From the NCBI RefSeq assembly GCF_023053635.1, contig NC_086178.1, positions 90,256,226-90,320,225 on the forward strand: a DNA stretch of 64,000 bases, read 5' to 3'. Source of the stretch: Elgaria multicarinata webbii. Taxonomy: Eukaryota > Chordata > Lepidosauria > Squamata > Anguidae. Positions within the stretch are counted from its first letter, which is position 1. Every line of letters begins with the position of its first letter. Positions 22,325 to 34,584 of this stretch are shown in pieces. The position numbers and the translations under genes are program-made. The notes under the pieces are model-generated. The model had not been told where the DNA came from and did no database searches. It saw nothing but the letters and a program-made list of their open reading frames with translations.

Positions 22325-23769
22325 AGTTCTGATACTTAAATTTGTCAGTTTTATCACCCCTTCTAAGTCCCTGAGTTCTTGCAGCATTTGAAGCTTTACT
22401 GGAATGCCTGGAATTCCCTCATCTCGCTTCTCTAATAGTGAATGTTAGTTCCATGACTGAGTTTCTTTCCATTGCTGGCCCCTGATTTCTGTCACTTTTG
22501 CTAGCTGCCTAATTTTTTGAGTAGATGTCATTGCTGTCTTTTAGTTTGTTTGTTTCAAATTTTATTATGCTGTTTTTATTGTGTAGTTTCCTTTTCTCTG
22601 TTAAGGGCCTTCAGCTGAAATGTGTTCTATATTAATATAGAACACAACATAACTCCTGATCTGGAAGGAAGGAGCAGTGACTCATACAGAGATGCAACAA
22701 TGATTCCTCCTTTGAAGTCAGACAATTCTGTTGTATCAAGAGTAGTTAAATGAACCAATCACAATCAATGGAGCAAGGCAGGAGAATTAGCCAACCTCAG
22801 AAGAGGCTGATTGGAAGGAGAGCAAGAAAGAACAGCTGATCATGCAGAGATACAATGGAAAGCCTCTTTTGTGACGGGTACTTTGTGCTTTTCAGCACAC
22901 AGTTTTGGATTTACTGAGTTAAGAGTGCCATCCTCATTGCAGAAAATCCAAAGCAGGGTAAATGTTAATTCCTCAAAAGCAGAATTTGGGGCTCCAGTAT
23001 TTTCCTGAGCTTGGTAGTTCAGGATTGTTCCAACCATTTGCTTATGAACAAGAATTTGGTGTCCACTCAAAACCACAAGGAGCTGGCATCCAAGCAAGCA
23101 AAGCCCTTTCTCACATACTTATGAGAGTTCAAGATCTGGCTCTTAAATTCTTCAGATTGCTCCAGAAAATACCACTCCCACCCTTCCCTCCCTCCCTCCC
23201 TCCCTCATTCCCTCTGATCCCTGGTTCGCTGCTCTTCTTGACCCGCTGCAATGCAGGGTCATGTTTCAGGGCTGAAGTAGTAAACATGTTTGGCTCTGTG
23301 TGCAATCCTTCATCAGAGGAGCTCAGCCAAGGAGATCTTGGCACCTATCTTTTGCGTTGTGTTCTGCCAGAATCTGATGTCAGCATTGCCAAGTGCCTGT
23401 TCTTACAACCAGGCCAATCAGATGCCTTCATTAAACTCTCCCAGATCCACAGCAGCATGAAAACAACCTTGTGTGTGGCTCCTGGCTCCTTTCCCAGTGC
23501 TGAGCTGGCTAAATAGAACTTTCTCAATACAAAGAACTGTTGGTGGCTCCTAGAAAAGCCACATTCTTTCTGGGAACGGAGCTTCTTCTTTTCCAATATT
23601 AGTCCTTTGGTGGTACAAACAGGTTGATACAAACAGCAACTTTTCTCCCAAGAACTTTATCCAGAGTGCTTCAGTTCCCAACCATCTAGGTTATCCCTTC
23701 AGATAATGAGGTGGTAAAGTCTTATGGTGATAGAATGGACTGTACCACTTCAGGCTATAAATAGAGTTG
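22325..23769. other. Intergenic DNA; contains an unassigned 184-codon frame at 22962-23516
   Basis: No repeat is obvious, except (CCCT)n near 23183. The plus-strand frame is not preceded by a convincing exon context and has no known motif. I do not call a gene. Confidence 0.35.
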
Positions 23770-23777
23770 GGTTCAGA

Positions 23778-24097
23778 TAGGGTGACCATATGAAAAGGAG
23801 GACAGGGCTCCTGTATCTTTAACAGTTGTATTGAAAAGGAAATTTCAGCACTTGTCATTTGTATATATGGAGAACCTGGTGAAATTCCCTCTTCATCACA
23901 ACAGTTAAAGCTGCAGGAGCTATACTAGAGTGACCAGTTTTAAAAGAGGGCAGGACACCTGCAGCTTTAACTATTGTGATGAAGAGAGAATTTCCCCAGG
24001 TTCCCCATATATACAAATGACACCTGCTGAAATTTCCTTTTCAGTACAACTGTTAAAGATACAGGAGCCCTGTCCTCCTTTTCATATGGTCACCCTA
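23778..24097. mobile_element. hAT MITE family A, copy A4, complete with 8-bp duplication
   Basis: It is 320 bp with TAGGGTGACC...GGTCACCCTA ends. The target duplication GGTTCAGA is identical on both sides (23770-23777 and 24098-24105). Internal motifs are ctcctgtatctttaacagtt, gaaatttcagca, gtgaaattccctcttcatc, then the same in reverse. There is no coding capacity. Confidence 0.95.
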
Positions 24098-24426
24098 GGT
24101 TCAGATTTTGTATTGTCGGGGGAATCTCTCTGCCACAAGTGGGTGGAGGGCAGGCAGGGGTCACTGCCCCATTTGCTCCAAATACAGAGCCACCACCCCT
24201 GTCTGATTGGCCATTGTGAGGAACAGGATGCTGGACTAGAAGCCTTTGGTCTGGTTTAGCCAGGCTCTTCTTTTGAAGTTATTATAAAGACACACTAAAA
24301 TTATTTTGAATTTCTCTGCTTTTCTTTTTCTTTCACCCTCCATGGTGCTTTTTTACTAGACGGAGAGGTGCTGAGGTGGAAGCCTGTCTAGATATTCCAC
24401 TGTGCAGTTTGAAAGCCTCTATACTA

Positions 24427-24552
24427 GCCTTCCCCTATCTTGTGCTCTCCAAATGTGTTGTACTACAATTCCCATCATGTTGAGCCAGCAAGAGCCATGC
24501 TGGCTGGGGATTATGAGACTTGTAGTCCAACACATCCGGTTGGTGAAGGCTT
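24427..24552. repeat. Family B palindromic repeat
   Basis: actacaattcccatcatgttg and gattatgagacttgtagtcc are the arms. Confidence 0.7.
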
Positions 24553-25120
24553 TTTTATACTCACGTGTGGGAGACAGCTAGCTAAGGATTATTTAGTGGT
24601 GTGAGAATTCTTTCTAGTTCACTATATGTTTCAAAGCCTTGGAGTTAAAAGCAGGCTCTGGGGCTAAGCCCCACCAATTCCGATCTGAAATTAAATGCCG
24701 CCATTACACATAGCAAGCCATCAACAAGGCACATCAGTGCGCTGCTAAATGGAGAAGGCATTAAAATGCAGCAAGCTTCGTGTCATATTTGTGATCTGTG
24801 CCAGCCTGCTCCTCCTCTTCCTCCTCCTCTCCATTCATTCTTGGTGCCGACTTGGCCGATGGAACAGAGTTTGTGAGTTGTTTATGCTGTGTTTGTGCTC
24901 CCTCGTTTCCACCAGCCCAGCCCGCCCGCCCGCTTGCTCGCTGGTGGTGGCAATTTTTAGCTTGTGAGAGGAATCTGACCTTCGTGTGGCTTAGGCACGA
25001 TGGAAAATGAATAGGAAGGGGGAGTGGGGAGGCGGCTGTGTGTGTGTGTGTGTGTAATTTAAAAGCAGGCCAGGTTTGAGCCTACATAGCCTCTGCAGCA
25101 TCTCATTGTTTTAAGAGATC

Positions 25121-25234
<114 letters not shown>

Positions 25235-25449
25235 CATGTTCCAGGCTATCAGCTGCTAGCAGCAAATTCCTATTTCTAGCTGAACAGAAAGTTTTCGGTG
25301 GACTTCCCCCCCCCTTTCATGGGAGGACCTATGGAGGCAGGCTTGAAGGTGGTACTTATGTAACAGTGGCACTAGGAAGGGAAGACAGTGTTGGCATTAG
25401 ATTTCGGAGGCCCCCGGGGAAAGACACCCTCAATGGGGGGCCCTCCCTC

Positions 25450-25740
25450 AGTGGGTCTACCTTCACTGCCATTGTAACTAGCAGTCCCATGGCTTCTCTT
25501 TCTCCCCCTTCTCCTCCTGTTTCTCATCATTGCTATCATTTACTTACTGGAGAGGCGGAGAGCAAGTAGGTTGAGGCATCTACTGCTCCTCCTTCTCACT
25601 GTCGTTGTTGTCCGGGCGAAGGCGAGAGCAGGTGAATAAGCAGGCTGCAGGGGTGAATAGCAGGAACAACTTGGGGCTGGTCTTGTCAGGGGTCCCTGCT
25701 GGGGCATGAGCCTTTGGCAGGTGCCCGACTATGCCTGCCT
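25450..25740 (+). repeat. Family G diverged repeat
   Basis: See the copy at 19440-19680. The copies lie in the same orientation. Confidence 0.45.
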
Positions 25741-25767
25741 GTGATGCTGGCCCTGGCAGCAGACCAA

Positions 25768-25898
25768 GGGCATGTCTACACCAGCCATTTATCCCGGGAT
25801 CATTCCTGTGCATCCAAATGACACATGGTGGGATCCCAGGAGCAGGCAGGGACAATCCCTCCCTTTTCCTGGGATAATCCTTAGGTGTAGAAAGGGCC
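25768..25898. mobile_element. MITE family J (GGGCATGTCTACACC), 131 bp
   Basis: The left end gggcatgtctacacc and right end ggtgtagaaagggcc are flanked by CAA on both sides, a 3-bp duplication as in PIF/Harbinger. Inside are tcccgggatcattcc and its inverse. Confidence 0.7.
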
Positions 25899-26042
25899 CA
25901 AGAAGAGAATAGTGTTTCTTTTAGGCAGTATCTAAATCTTATGTACACAAGGCACCAGGAGCCCCAATTGTCCCAGCTTATTTACACCACTGGACTTAGC
26001 CAATTCCACTAATGGGGAAGGCTCTGTTGTAATCATCTATTT

Positions 26043-26250
26043 TTTATTATTATTATTTGTATCCCCATCCTTCCTCTAAGGAGCCCAAGTGGTGTACATG
26101 TCTCTCCCCATTCCTTCTATCCTCACAACAACCCTGTGAGGTAGGCTGAGAGAATGTGTCTGGCCCCTGACCTGGTGTGCTTCATGGCTATGCAGGGACT
26201 TGAACCTGGGTTTCCTCAGTCCCAGCCTTTTGCTTCCTTTATGAGGTGGG
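26043..26250 (-). mobile_element. tRNA-derived SINE, nearly full length
   Basis: The plus strand begins with ATT units, then ctctaaggagcccaag, ctcacaacaaccctgtgagg and gacttgaacctgggtttcc (B box, reversed). The A box is eroded. Confidence 0.75.
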
Positions 26251-26254
26251 GAGA

Positions 26255-27390
26255 AGAATGAGTTCCTAGTTTCCTGGAGAGTTGATTCAAGTCAAAGAGT
26301 TCAGAGACTGAAGAAGTCAAGCAAATGAGGATTTAGGTAAGCAAAACCTTTAGGGTCAGCAAAATATATAGCGGTTGCTTTAAGTGGGACATGTGGAGGC
26401 CAGGAGGAGCAGCAATTCTCAACCATGATTCCTTAATACATTCCTTGGAGCCAAAACCTGTGGGTCTAATACCTTCCACAGTGCACTGTTTCTCACAATT
26501 CTTCTTCTTCTGCCATTTACCCCATAGCCAGAAGATTCCTAAGTAAAAAATTATTATTATTACTGTTGTTGTTTGTTATCAAGGGTGTTTGTTTGTTATC
26601 ATTGTGTTGCAAATAAAAATATTTTAAAAGGGCTGGGACCCTTGGGCTTTTACAAAATGTTTGAATGTGCCAGGTACTTCCACATGATCTTGGTACTTGA
26701 TGGTACATCTCAATGAGCATACATTAAACTTTGTAACCGATTCTGGATAGGCTTGCATAGGCTTTGCCTTGCAGAATATGATATCCTTTGTTCCGGAATA
26801 CCTAAGTGATACAATTCTGCCTTCCCTTCTCTGTTGTTCATAAAGCCTTCAAAACACACTTGAGATAGTTGTTTCCCTGAAGGCGTTCTGACTCAAGGTT
26901 GTCAAGATCTTGATTCACCATCATTATCGGAATGGACATCCGCTGTTCAACAGACTCTGCCAAGTTGATGCAACACCTTTTTGACACTTTGATTGTGTGA
27001 CCTTTAAAATTTCATCTCTAATTCCAGTTTATCATCTAGAAGGGTGTTAGTTATTGAGTGTGTGTGTGTGTGTGTGTGTGTGTGTTTCTTTTTATATACT
27101 AGAGAGAGTGTCATGTTTTCCAGCATATAACTTATTATTTTGGTTATTTAAAATATACAAATAAATAAAATAAAACTTCGATTTAACAATACTTTGCTTG
27201 GCCCTTTGTTCATTTCAGCACTTGCTTGCCACCCACATAGTTGGAAATATGCTATAATATACTGTTTGATCATTGGAAAACTACTTGTAAGCAACATGCA
27301 AACAAAAGTGTTCTACATGTGAAGAAAGGGGAGAGAAGGGGGTAGCAGTTAGCTGAGGAAAGCCCCAAGCGCAGGGTAAATGGCTGGCCA
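26255..27390. other. Intergenic DNA with (GT)n at 27057-27085
   Basis: No gene or other repeat family recognised. Confidence 0.4.
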
Positions 27391-27394
27391 CCCT

Positions 27395-27843
27395 TTGTTG
27401 TTGTTTATTCGTTCAGTCGCTTCCGACTCTTTGTGACTTCATGGACCAGCCCACGCCAGAGCTTTCTGTTGGCCGTCGCCACCCCTAGCTCCCCCAAGGT
27501 CAAGTCTGTCACCTCCAGAATATCATCCATCCATCCATCTCACCCTTGGTCGGCCCCTCTTCCTTTTGCCTTCCACTTTCCCTAGCATCAGCCTCTTCTC
27601 CAGGGTATCCTGTCTTCTCATTATGTGGCCAAAGTACTCCAGTTTTGCCTTTAATACCATTCCCTCAAGTGAGCAGTCTGGCTTTATTTCCTGGAGTATG
27701 GACTGGTTTGATCTTCTTGCAGTCCAAGGCACTCTCAGAATTTTCCTCCAACACCACAGTTCAAAAGCATCTATCTTCCTTCGCTCAGCTTTCCTTATGG
27801 TCCAGCTCTCACAGCCACAGGTTACAAACCCTTGCCTTGCTTG
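27395..27843 (-). mobile_element. BovB (RTE clade) LINE 3' end, 5' truncated
   Basis: Minus-strand translation gives CGCESWTIRKAE, FELWCWRKILRVPWTARR, FGHIMRRQDTLEKRLMLG and KRKRGRPRVRWMDG, the C-terminal end of BovB ORF2. The plus strand opens with ttgttgttgtttattcgttc, the reverse of the BovB tail, and continues cagtcgcttccgactctttg. BovB is abundant in squamates and is known for horizontal transfer between vertebrates. The frame is largely open, suggesting modest age. Confidence 0.92.
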
Positions 27844-27849
27844 TAAATG

Positions 27850-30180
27850 ACAATACATCACACAAGAGCTGTCCTGAATATGATAGTCTTGTGGAATCAT
27901 CCAGGACATTCTCTGAACCATAACACTTACATATATACACATCAGACTAGTAGTCTAGAAGGAAAAATATGCCTCATTGCAGAATTATTGAAAGAACTAT
28001 GCAGTTGATTTGATCAGAAACTACCTTTAGATACATAATTTCCATGGTGTAAATCACTAAGAATAGTGTGGGAAAGTAAACTTCTTTCTGGGGAATAAAA
28101 TTCCACTGAAATCAACAGGACTTGTGGCAAACAAAAATTAGGATTGGCTAGCAGTTTTTCAAGGAGACTAATGAAAGAAATCCAAAGAGGCTGACTGCCC
28201 ATTCTGCTGAAGCGAGGAGTCTCTAAAACCTGTGTGGTCAGACATGCCAAGGGAATAGGATATCCTAGAAATTAAAAGATGGCTAGAAGTGTGGACTTGG
28301 AAGGAAGGTTTGCAGATCAACTGGTGATCTTAGAATATGGAGGCAGAGGTCTGTCAGAGCAGTTTGCTGTACACTAAACTTTCTGGACTCTGGAAACAAA
28401 AAGTCTTGTGTCGGACCTAAACACATTTAAGGTACAAGAAAATCCATGATTCTAAGGCAGGATCTACCCTACTGCTGTATAACGGTATTGAAGTGCACTG
28501 ACAACTGTTGCGGCCCATGACAAATTCCATATATCATTTTCAAACCACTTTCATAGTGTTAAATCCTTCTTGGTGTAGATCTGTCCTCTATGCTAATTAA
28601 GCCAGTCACTTTATTCTCTACATTTTAGAGTGGCTGTTTTTTCTTCTGTGGAGATAATCTTAGGGACGGTTCTCACATGCACGTACATCTCACTTGATTT
28701 CTTATAGAGCCCCCCTGAATGTGTGAATGGACTCCATTGAGATGCATTATGTTTGAGATTAAATGATCTGATCTGAAAATTCTGCCTGTGGTCTATTTCA
28801 CACATGCACATGCAATCCTTTGATGACTGCAATGTCCTGTGAATGACCCACTGCTGATCTAATACAACTAACAGAATTTTGATATGCTCTCTAACACAAG
28901 TGTTGTCAGGGAACCAGTTCACATATATAGCTGAAGGTCACAAATGTACAATAAACTGTTGTAGTGAAATCAAGTAGTGTATATGCATGGGTTAATGAGC
29001 TCTCTGTTTAGAAGCAGAGGTGTACACTGTCATTTCAGAACTGTGATTCAAGTACCTTTTGGGGGCTACAAATACTTGGACTGAGAAGTTGGTATGTATA
29101 GAAGTATATATAGAGGTATAGAAGTTGGTATATTATCTTCCTGATTTCTGTACTCCTGGCAAAATACTCCCACCCAAAGATTATCTCCATCAAACAAAAA
29201 GAAGCAGGCATAAGGGTATTGAGTGATGGGCTTGCTCATTTCAGCATTCTTGGGTTCTACCAGATGAGGATTTTATTATGAAATCACCCTGTCTCTTTCA
29301 CAGGATTTTACAGGGGGTCCAGATGATGACATCTTAAGTTTGTAGCCCTCCTGTGTTTTCCCACTTTTCTTCTGTCTTTTTCCTTACCAGAAAAAAGACC
29401 CATTAAGGAGGAAAATATGCAGAATGTCTCTTGACAGGTAGTGCTAGGGACCCTTCATCTGGAAACATCCATGATATTATACCTGATTTCCCTACATGTA
29501 AGTTATCTCTGAGTACAAAATGAAAAGTCATGTCTAAAGTGGCCCTCTGACCTAGGCATTCTTACTTTTGGACCATGACTTGATCTTTATTCCTCAGCCT
29601 TATCTCTGCTCTCATTTCAGCAGAGAACATTTGAAAAAATGTCAGCACAATTTAAACTGTCAGCATAGATCTCAGCAACTGACACTGTTTGACCAAGGAG
29701 GAAACTTTAACATGACAAGAGGGAGTTTAGGTTTTGGCGGGGTTTTTTTGTTTTTTTTTAAGGCCAAAGTAATTCTTATCAAGAGCGAGATACAAGATCT
29801 TTTATCTGGCTGTGAAAAGGATTGTTGACAAAGGACAAGCTGTGTAAGCGACACTGTTGACATGGTATCAAGGCCCAGGAGCAATCTTCTTCCCTCAAAC
29901 AATGAAAGGTGATAAAACTATGTAGCCTTTAGGAGCCTAAAGTGACATGCTCTAATGCTTTAGTATGTTTGAAATGGATGTTAAAACAAAGGAACTAGGA
30001 GCTACTTAACCATTATCTCCACAATAATTTAGAAAATTAAAGTTAAAAGTATTTTTAAAAGATGGCTTCATGAAGAAGAAGCTGTTGATAGGCTGGGTGA
30101 TTTAGCTTGTTGATAAGCTAAGCGCTGGGTGGACTTGGACAAGAAAAGCAGTTAATAAATAAATAAATAAAATTATCAGT
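27850..30180. other. Intergenic DNA with a family-D MITE (28456-28586)
   Basis: The MITE has ggcaggatctaccc and ggtgtagatctgtcc ends, and its partner is at 39461-39590. A family-K scrap is near 28070-28150. No gene is recognised. Confidence 0.45.
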
Positions 30181-30186
30181 GCTATA

Positions 30187-30441
30187 AAATTATTTTTATT
30201 TATTTGTTATTACACTTATATACTAACTTTTCCCCTCCACGGGAGCCTACGGTGGCTCACCTGTTCTGCCTCCTCACCATTTATTCTCACAACAACGCTG
30301 TTAGGTAGGTTGGGGTGAGAGTCAGTGACGGGCCTAAAGTCATCCAGTGAGCTTCATGAGCATGTATGTGGTGACTAGAACCTGGATCTCTTGAGCCCCA
30401 GCCCCAGCCCAACACTGTTACCACTACGCCACACTGTCTCC
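30187..30441 (-). mobile_element. tRNA-derived SINE, full length
   Basis: On the minus strand the head reads GACAGTGTGGCGTAGTGGTAAC, then a B box near tctagtcacc. The tail has accgtaggctcccg and a TATAAGTGTAATAACAAAT end. Confidence 0.8.
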
Positions 30442-30821
30442 ATGAAACTGATGGAAAGCTCCATCACACCGGGGGTTAACACACTCCCTACCTTCGCTTC
30501 TCCGCCCGTGTTTTCCTTCCTCAGTTCCTTCCTCTTTTCAAAGAGGAAGTACCCAATGAGCATGAGGCCAATTGAGTCCGCTGTTCTAATGGCGCTGCTT
30601 CTCATGCGCACAGCAGGAGAGAGCAGCGATTCCAAGTTAAAAAAAAACATCGGACTTAACCAGGGGGGTGGGTTGTTGCAAGAGGAAGGCCAGAAGGGGT
30701 GGAAGGGGCGTGGGAGGCAGATGATGTCATGTGAGGGGCCTGAGTAAACTCTGTGAATGCCAAGTAATGAGTGTGCAATAAAACACTCATCTGATGGAGC
30801 TTAAAATAAAGGGCAACCATT

Positions 30822-30960
30822 GTCAATTTCATGAGAGGGCAAAGGATATGAGACAGCAAAAGAAACTTGCATTGGTGAAATTGACACGGATTCTCCCTGT
30901 CAATTTCACTGGAGGCTGGTGCTGGAAATCTGCATTGGCAAAATTGACAAGGAATACGCA
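30822..30960. repeat. Cluster of four gtcaatttca units in alternating orientation
   Basis: The unit occurs at about 30822, 30875 (reversed), 30898 and 30942 (reversed). Positions 30875-30886 and 30898-30909 are a perfect 12-bp inverted pair. The origin is unknown. Confidence 0.6.
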
Positions 30961-31232
30961 GCACATTTTTCTGACCAAAGGTGATGTTAAAATCAATGAT
31001 GTCACCAAGGTTAATATTTTCTGGCTCTGAAATACAAATGTTAGGAGCTTACAATGCTCCACTTAAACATAAGGTGAGCGTTACAACCTCAAAAATTCTT
31101 CGCCAGCTTAGATTTTAATGCAAGCAGAAAAGAAGTCGAACCCTTCCTTCCACCCATCCATCCACTGTCCTTGCCCCATTTACTGTCCTTGCTACTCTGG
31201 TGGTAGTGGATGGGAAGGAATCATCTGTCAGT

Positions 31233-31552
31233 TAGGGTGACCATATGAAAAGGAGGACCGGGCTCCTGTATCTTTAACAATTGCATAGAAAAGGGAGTTT
31301 CAGCAGGTGTCATTTGTATATATGGAGAACCTGGTGAAATTTCCTCTTTATCACAACAGTTAAAGCTGCAGGAGCTATATTAGAGTGACCAGATTCAAAA
31401 GAGGGTAAGGCACCTGCAGCTTTAACTGTTGTGATGAAGAGGAAATTTCACCAGGTTCCCCATATATGCAACTGACACCTGCTGAAATTCCCTTTTCTAT
31501 GCAACTGTTAAAGATACAGGAGCCCTGTCCTCCTTTTCATATGGTCACCCTA
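31233..31552. mobile_element. hAT MITE family A, copy A5, complete with 8-bp duplication
   Basis: It is 320 bp. The target duplication CTGTCAGT is identical on both sides (31225-31232, 31553-31560). The layout is as in A4. Confidence 0.95.
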
Positions 31553-31554
31553 CT

Positions 31555-32250
31555 GTCAGTAGCACTGGGAGAACTACATCCCCCCAGGAATGCCAATGCC
31601 TGACTCACAGCTATAGCAGCGTACCAGGCACAAGACAGACAGAGAGAGAAACCAGGTAAACAGGAGGGCTAGAAGGCAAAGAGGAAGCTTGGAGGTTCTC
31701 AAGAAGAGCTTGAAGCTGAAAGTACTTAATGTACAGATTTTATTCAGGTTGCATAATCTAGCTTTTCTTGGAGCAGAATTTGTTTTTTCTTGGTTTAGAT
31801 TTTAATTTTTGTTGAGGGATAGTGGTGACATAGAATATACACAATGCCATGATCATGTTTACCAATTGTGTGAGATTGTCGTGACAATGGATGGGGCGAC
31901 TCACCTTAAACCTAACAATAGGGCCAGCTATCCATTGATAATACTAATATATATATTTTTAAAAAATCCTGAGTGTACACATCACCTTTTGACCTTTTAA
32001 ACAAACCATATCAGTTTGTTTTTATACTGCCTAGGTTTAACTTGCAGCAATAAACTTCTTAATTTCCAACCAGCTATCTGTGGCTGGTCAGCTAATATCT
32101 TTTGTCAGCAAAGCAATCTCTGTGTATGAACATTTCAATGGAATTTGCAGAAAAGATCCATAGGAGCCAGTGCATGAGGGAACTTATTCATTCATTCATT
32201 CTTTCATTTGTACATACCATGCACAAATAAATATTGTTAATGAAGGACGA
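31555..32250. other. Intergenic DNA, nothing recognised
   Basis: No family or exon identified. Confidence 0.4.
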
Positions 32251-32254
32251 CCAA

Positions 32255-32472
32255 TGCAGAATATTTAATCATTGTACTTATATATTATTTTTATTCATGC
32301 TTCTCATACTATATGTCTAGTAATCCTTATACATTGTTTTTGTGCTTTTAATTGTGTTTTAATATATTGATTTTATTATTGTTTAATCAAGTTTTATTTA
32401 AGATTGTAAGTCCCTTTGAATGCCATTTTTGAGGTAGAAAGGCGGGGTACAAATCAAATAAACAGATAAATT
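32255..32472 (+). mobile_element. LINE 3' end, old (L2-like)
   Basis: T-rich UTR, then ttgtaagtccctttgaatgcc and gaaaggcggggtacaaatc. Confidence 0.55.
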
Positions 32473-32474
32473 AT

Positions 32475-33110
32475 TGCAGCTGAATAAGCAAGGCCAGTAT
32501 TATATTATTATATCCCCATATATCCAGAGGGTGAGCTGAATAAATTCATGACTGCAGTGGAGGGATATAAACTTGGTCTTTCTTCTTCACAGCTTGGTCT
32601 CTTAACCAATGCGCTGCTCTGTCATTTGAGCAGTGCTGATCACAAAGCATATTAGCAGGGAAGCGTCTGAACGGTGTGCTGCTAAAGCCCCAGTTCAATA
32701 CATGTCTGAGCCACAAACTCACTGGGTGGCCTTTGGCGAGTCGCCATTTCCTTAGCCTCAGGCACCACAGCAGTAACATGAAGATACAGAGTGAATGCAG
32801 GTGACCAGTGGTAAGATACCACTTGACAACTTAACTTGCCTGCCAACACTGGCCTGACTGAAAGGATTACGGATCTGGTGTACATGAAGTGCAGAGCCAG
32901 TGCCAGGCGTCAGCATCATTGGGCATCCGCTGAGCCCCACAGCCCAGCAGGGGGCCCACGGTCAGCCCCCAGAGCCTCCTGGACCTGCTCCTTTGCGTGC
33001 CGCCATTGCTCCTAGTTCGCCTGCAGGGAGCAGCAAAAGCAGCAAGGAGAAGGCGTTGCAGCCTTGATGTTCCCTTCTGGGCAGTGGTATGAGCTGGGCC
33101 CATGTGGCAG
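32475..33110. other. Intergenic DNA, nothing recognised
   Basis: No gene or clear repeat. Confidence 0.35.
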
Positions 33111-33114
33111 TCCT

Positions 33115-33220
33115 ATACACCAGCCTTAACCAACCTGGTGCCCTCCAGATGTGTTGGACTACAACTCCTAGCATCCCCCAGCAAATACTTCCGGAAGGCA
33201 CCAGGCTAGGGAGGGTGGGC
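33115..33220. repeat. Family B palindromic repeat
   Basis: ccaacctggtgccctccag and ttggactacaactcctagc face aaggcaccaggctaggga. Much of the right arm is missing. Confidence 0.7.
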
Positions 33221-33502
33221 CTAGTGCCTAAAACAAAGGCAAGATTGAGCTCAGAAGACACGTCCTCTGAACCCAATTTATCATCCTTCCCTGGATGAGC
33301 TCCCTTAAGCAGCAAAGGGATCTGTCCCCTTAAAGCAAGGCTCGGAACCTCAGTCCCAGGGGGCAAACCTGGCCCTATGCAGTTCCATAGATGGCCACCC
33401 CCTCTTCCCCTAGCTCCACAGCCTTTCTCTCCAACCATTGATCAACTTTTTTGCAGTTCTTTCCCAATTCTAAAAAACCTGAAATGTGTTGCCTAAGGCC
33501 TA

Positions 33503-34014
33503 GGGCATGTCTACACCCCAGTGTTCCGGGAGGGAGTGGGGAGGATCTCATGATATGCTGATCGCAAGATCCTCCCCCTGTGTTCACATGCAGCATGCGA
33601 TGTCCAGGGAGGAAAGAGGATGTCGCGCCCGCCATTTTATTTTTTTAAAAGGAGCTGGAACGCACCTGCGCTTCAGTGCAAAAGTAAGTTGTTTTTAAAA
33701 ATCCCTGACCTCGCTCCCTCCCCACCCTCGATGGGCATGGAGTGCTTGAATAACTCCGTGCCCTGTGCCTGGTTCCCAGCTCCTCACATTTACTCGGGAG
33801 GAGCTGGGATGAAACCGGGATGGTCAGCCACACCTCCCGTGGTCTTGAGACGATCCCGAGACTGCAGGAAAAACCAAGAAAAAAGGGTATGGCAATATCC
33901 TGGGAAAATGGAGGGATTATCCCTTCCTTTTCCCGGGATCACCTGTGTGTCATGTGGACACACTGGGATGATCCTGGGACAATCCCCGGGATATTGCCTG
34001 GTGTAGACATGCCC
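33503..34014. mobile_element. MITE family J, long form, 512 bp
   Basis: It starts gggcatgtctacacc and ends ggtgtagacatgccc, a perfect 15-bp inverted pair, with CTA on both sides as a 3-bp duplication. Near the right end are ttcccgggatcacc and caatccccggg. The middle has cgcgcccgccattttat and no transposase. Confidence 0.8.
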
Positions 34015-34106
34015 CTAGTCACTGGCACAAAGAGCTTTAAGCTACAATAGCATTGTATTTTTTGTTACACACCTCGATCAAAATGGAGAGGTGGGTAAGG
34101 AATAAA

Positions 34107-34157
<51 letters not shown>

Positions 34158-34158
34158 G
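34107..34158. repeat. (ATT)n microsatellite at a SINE/LINE tail
   Basis: About 17 units after agaggtgggtaaggaataaa, a retroelement 3' end on the plus strand. Confidence 0.95.
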
Positions 34159-34290
34159 GCCCAGCCTTTTTTGCCTTTTGCCCCCCTTCCTTTGCCTTTT
34201 GCCCCACCCACCACTGGAATGCAGACCCCCCCCCCCCAAGAGCATCTTTGTAATTGAATTCAGCCCTTTGGCTGAAAGAGGTCTGCCTCT
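34159..34290 (-). mobile_element. hAT family H fragment
   Basis: tttgccttttgccccacccaccactggaatgc is the reverse complement of the family-H middle. Confidence 0.5.
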
Positions 34291-34552
34291 TCCCTTACAA
34301 CTTAAACGATGGGGTGGGGTGTATGGAGTGGTTTCAAAGGACTCACTTTTTCTGAAGCCAAATCCCACATTTGTCACAGTGAAGAAGAAGAAAATGGACA
34401 CTTATGCATGCAATATAATTAACATCAGTTTGCTTTTTGTTGACTCGGTTTGTTTTCTTTAAGTTCTATTATTGTATCAGTCACACACTTTTCAGACTTT
34501 CCCCCCCACAACCATGAGGACTAGTTATGCACTATTTTTAGATTTAAAAAAG

Positions 34553-34584
<32 letters not shown>

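Noticed and set aside
22962-23516. 184-codon open frame
   Set aside because: No known motif, a low-complexity proline-serine stretch from CCCT repeats, and no splice or promoter context.
30375-30747. Frames of 91-118 codons on both strands
   Set aside because: They overlap a SINE head and unassigned repeat-like DNA. No conserved motif.
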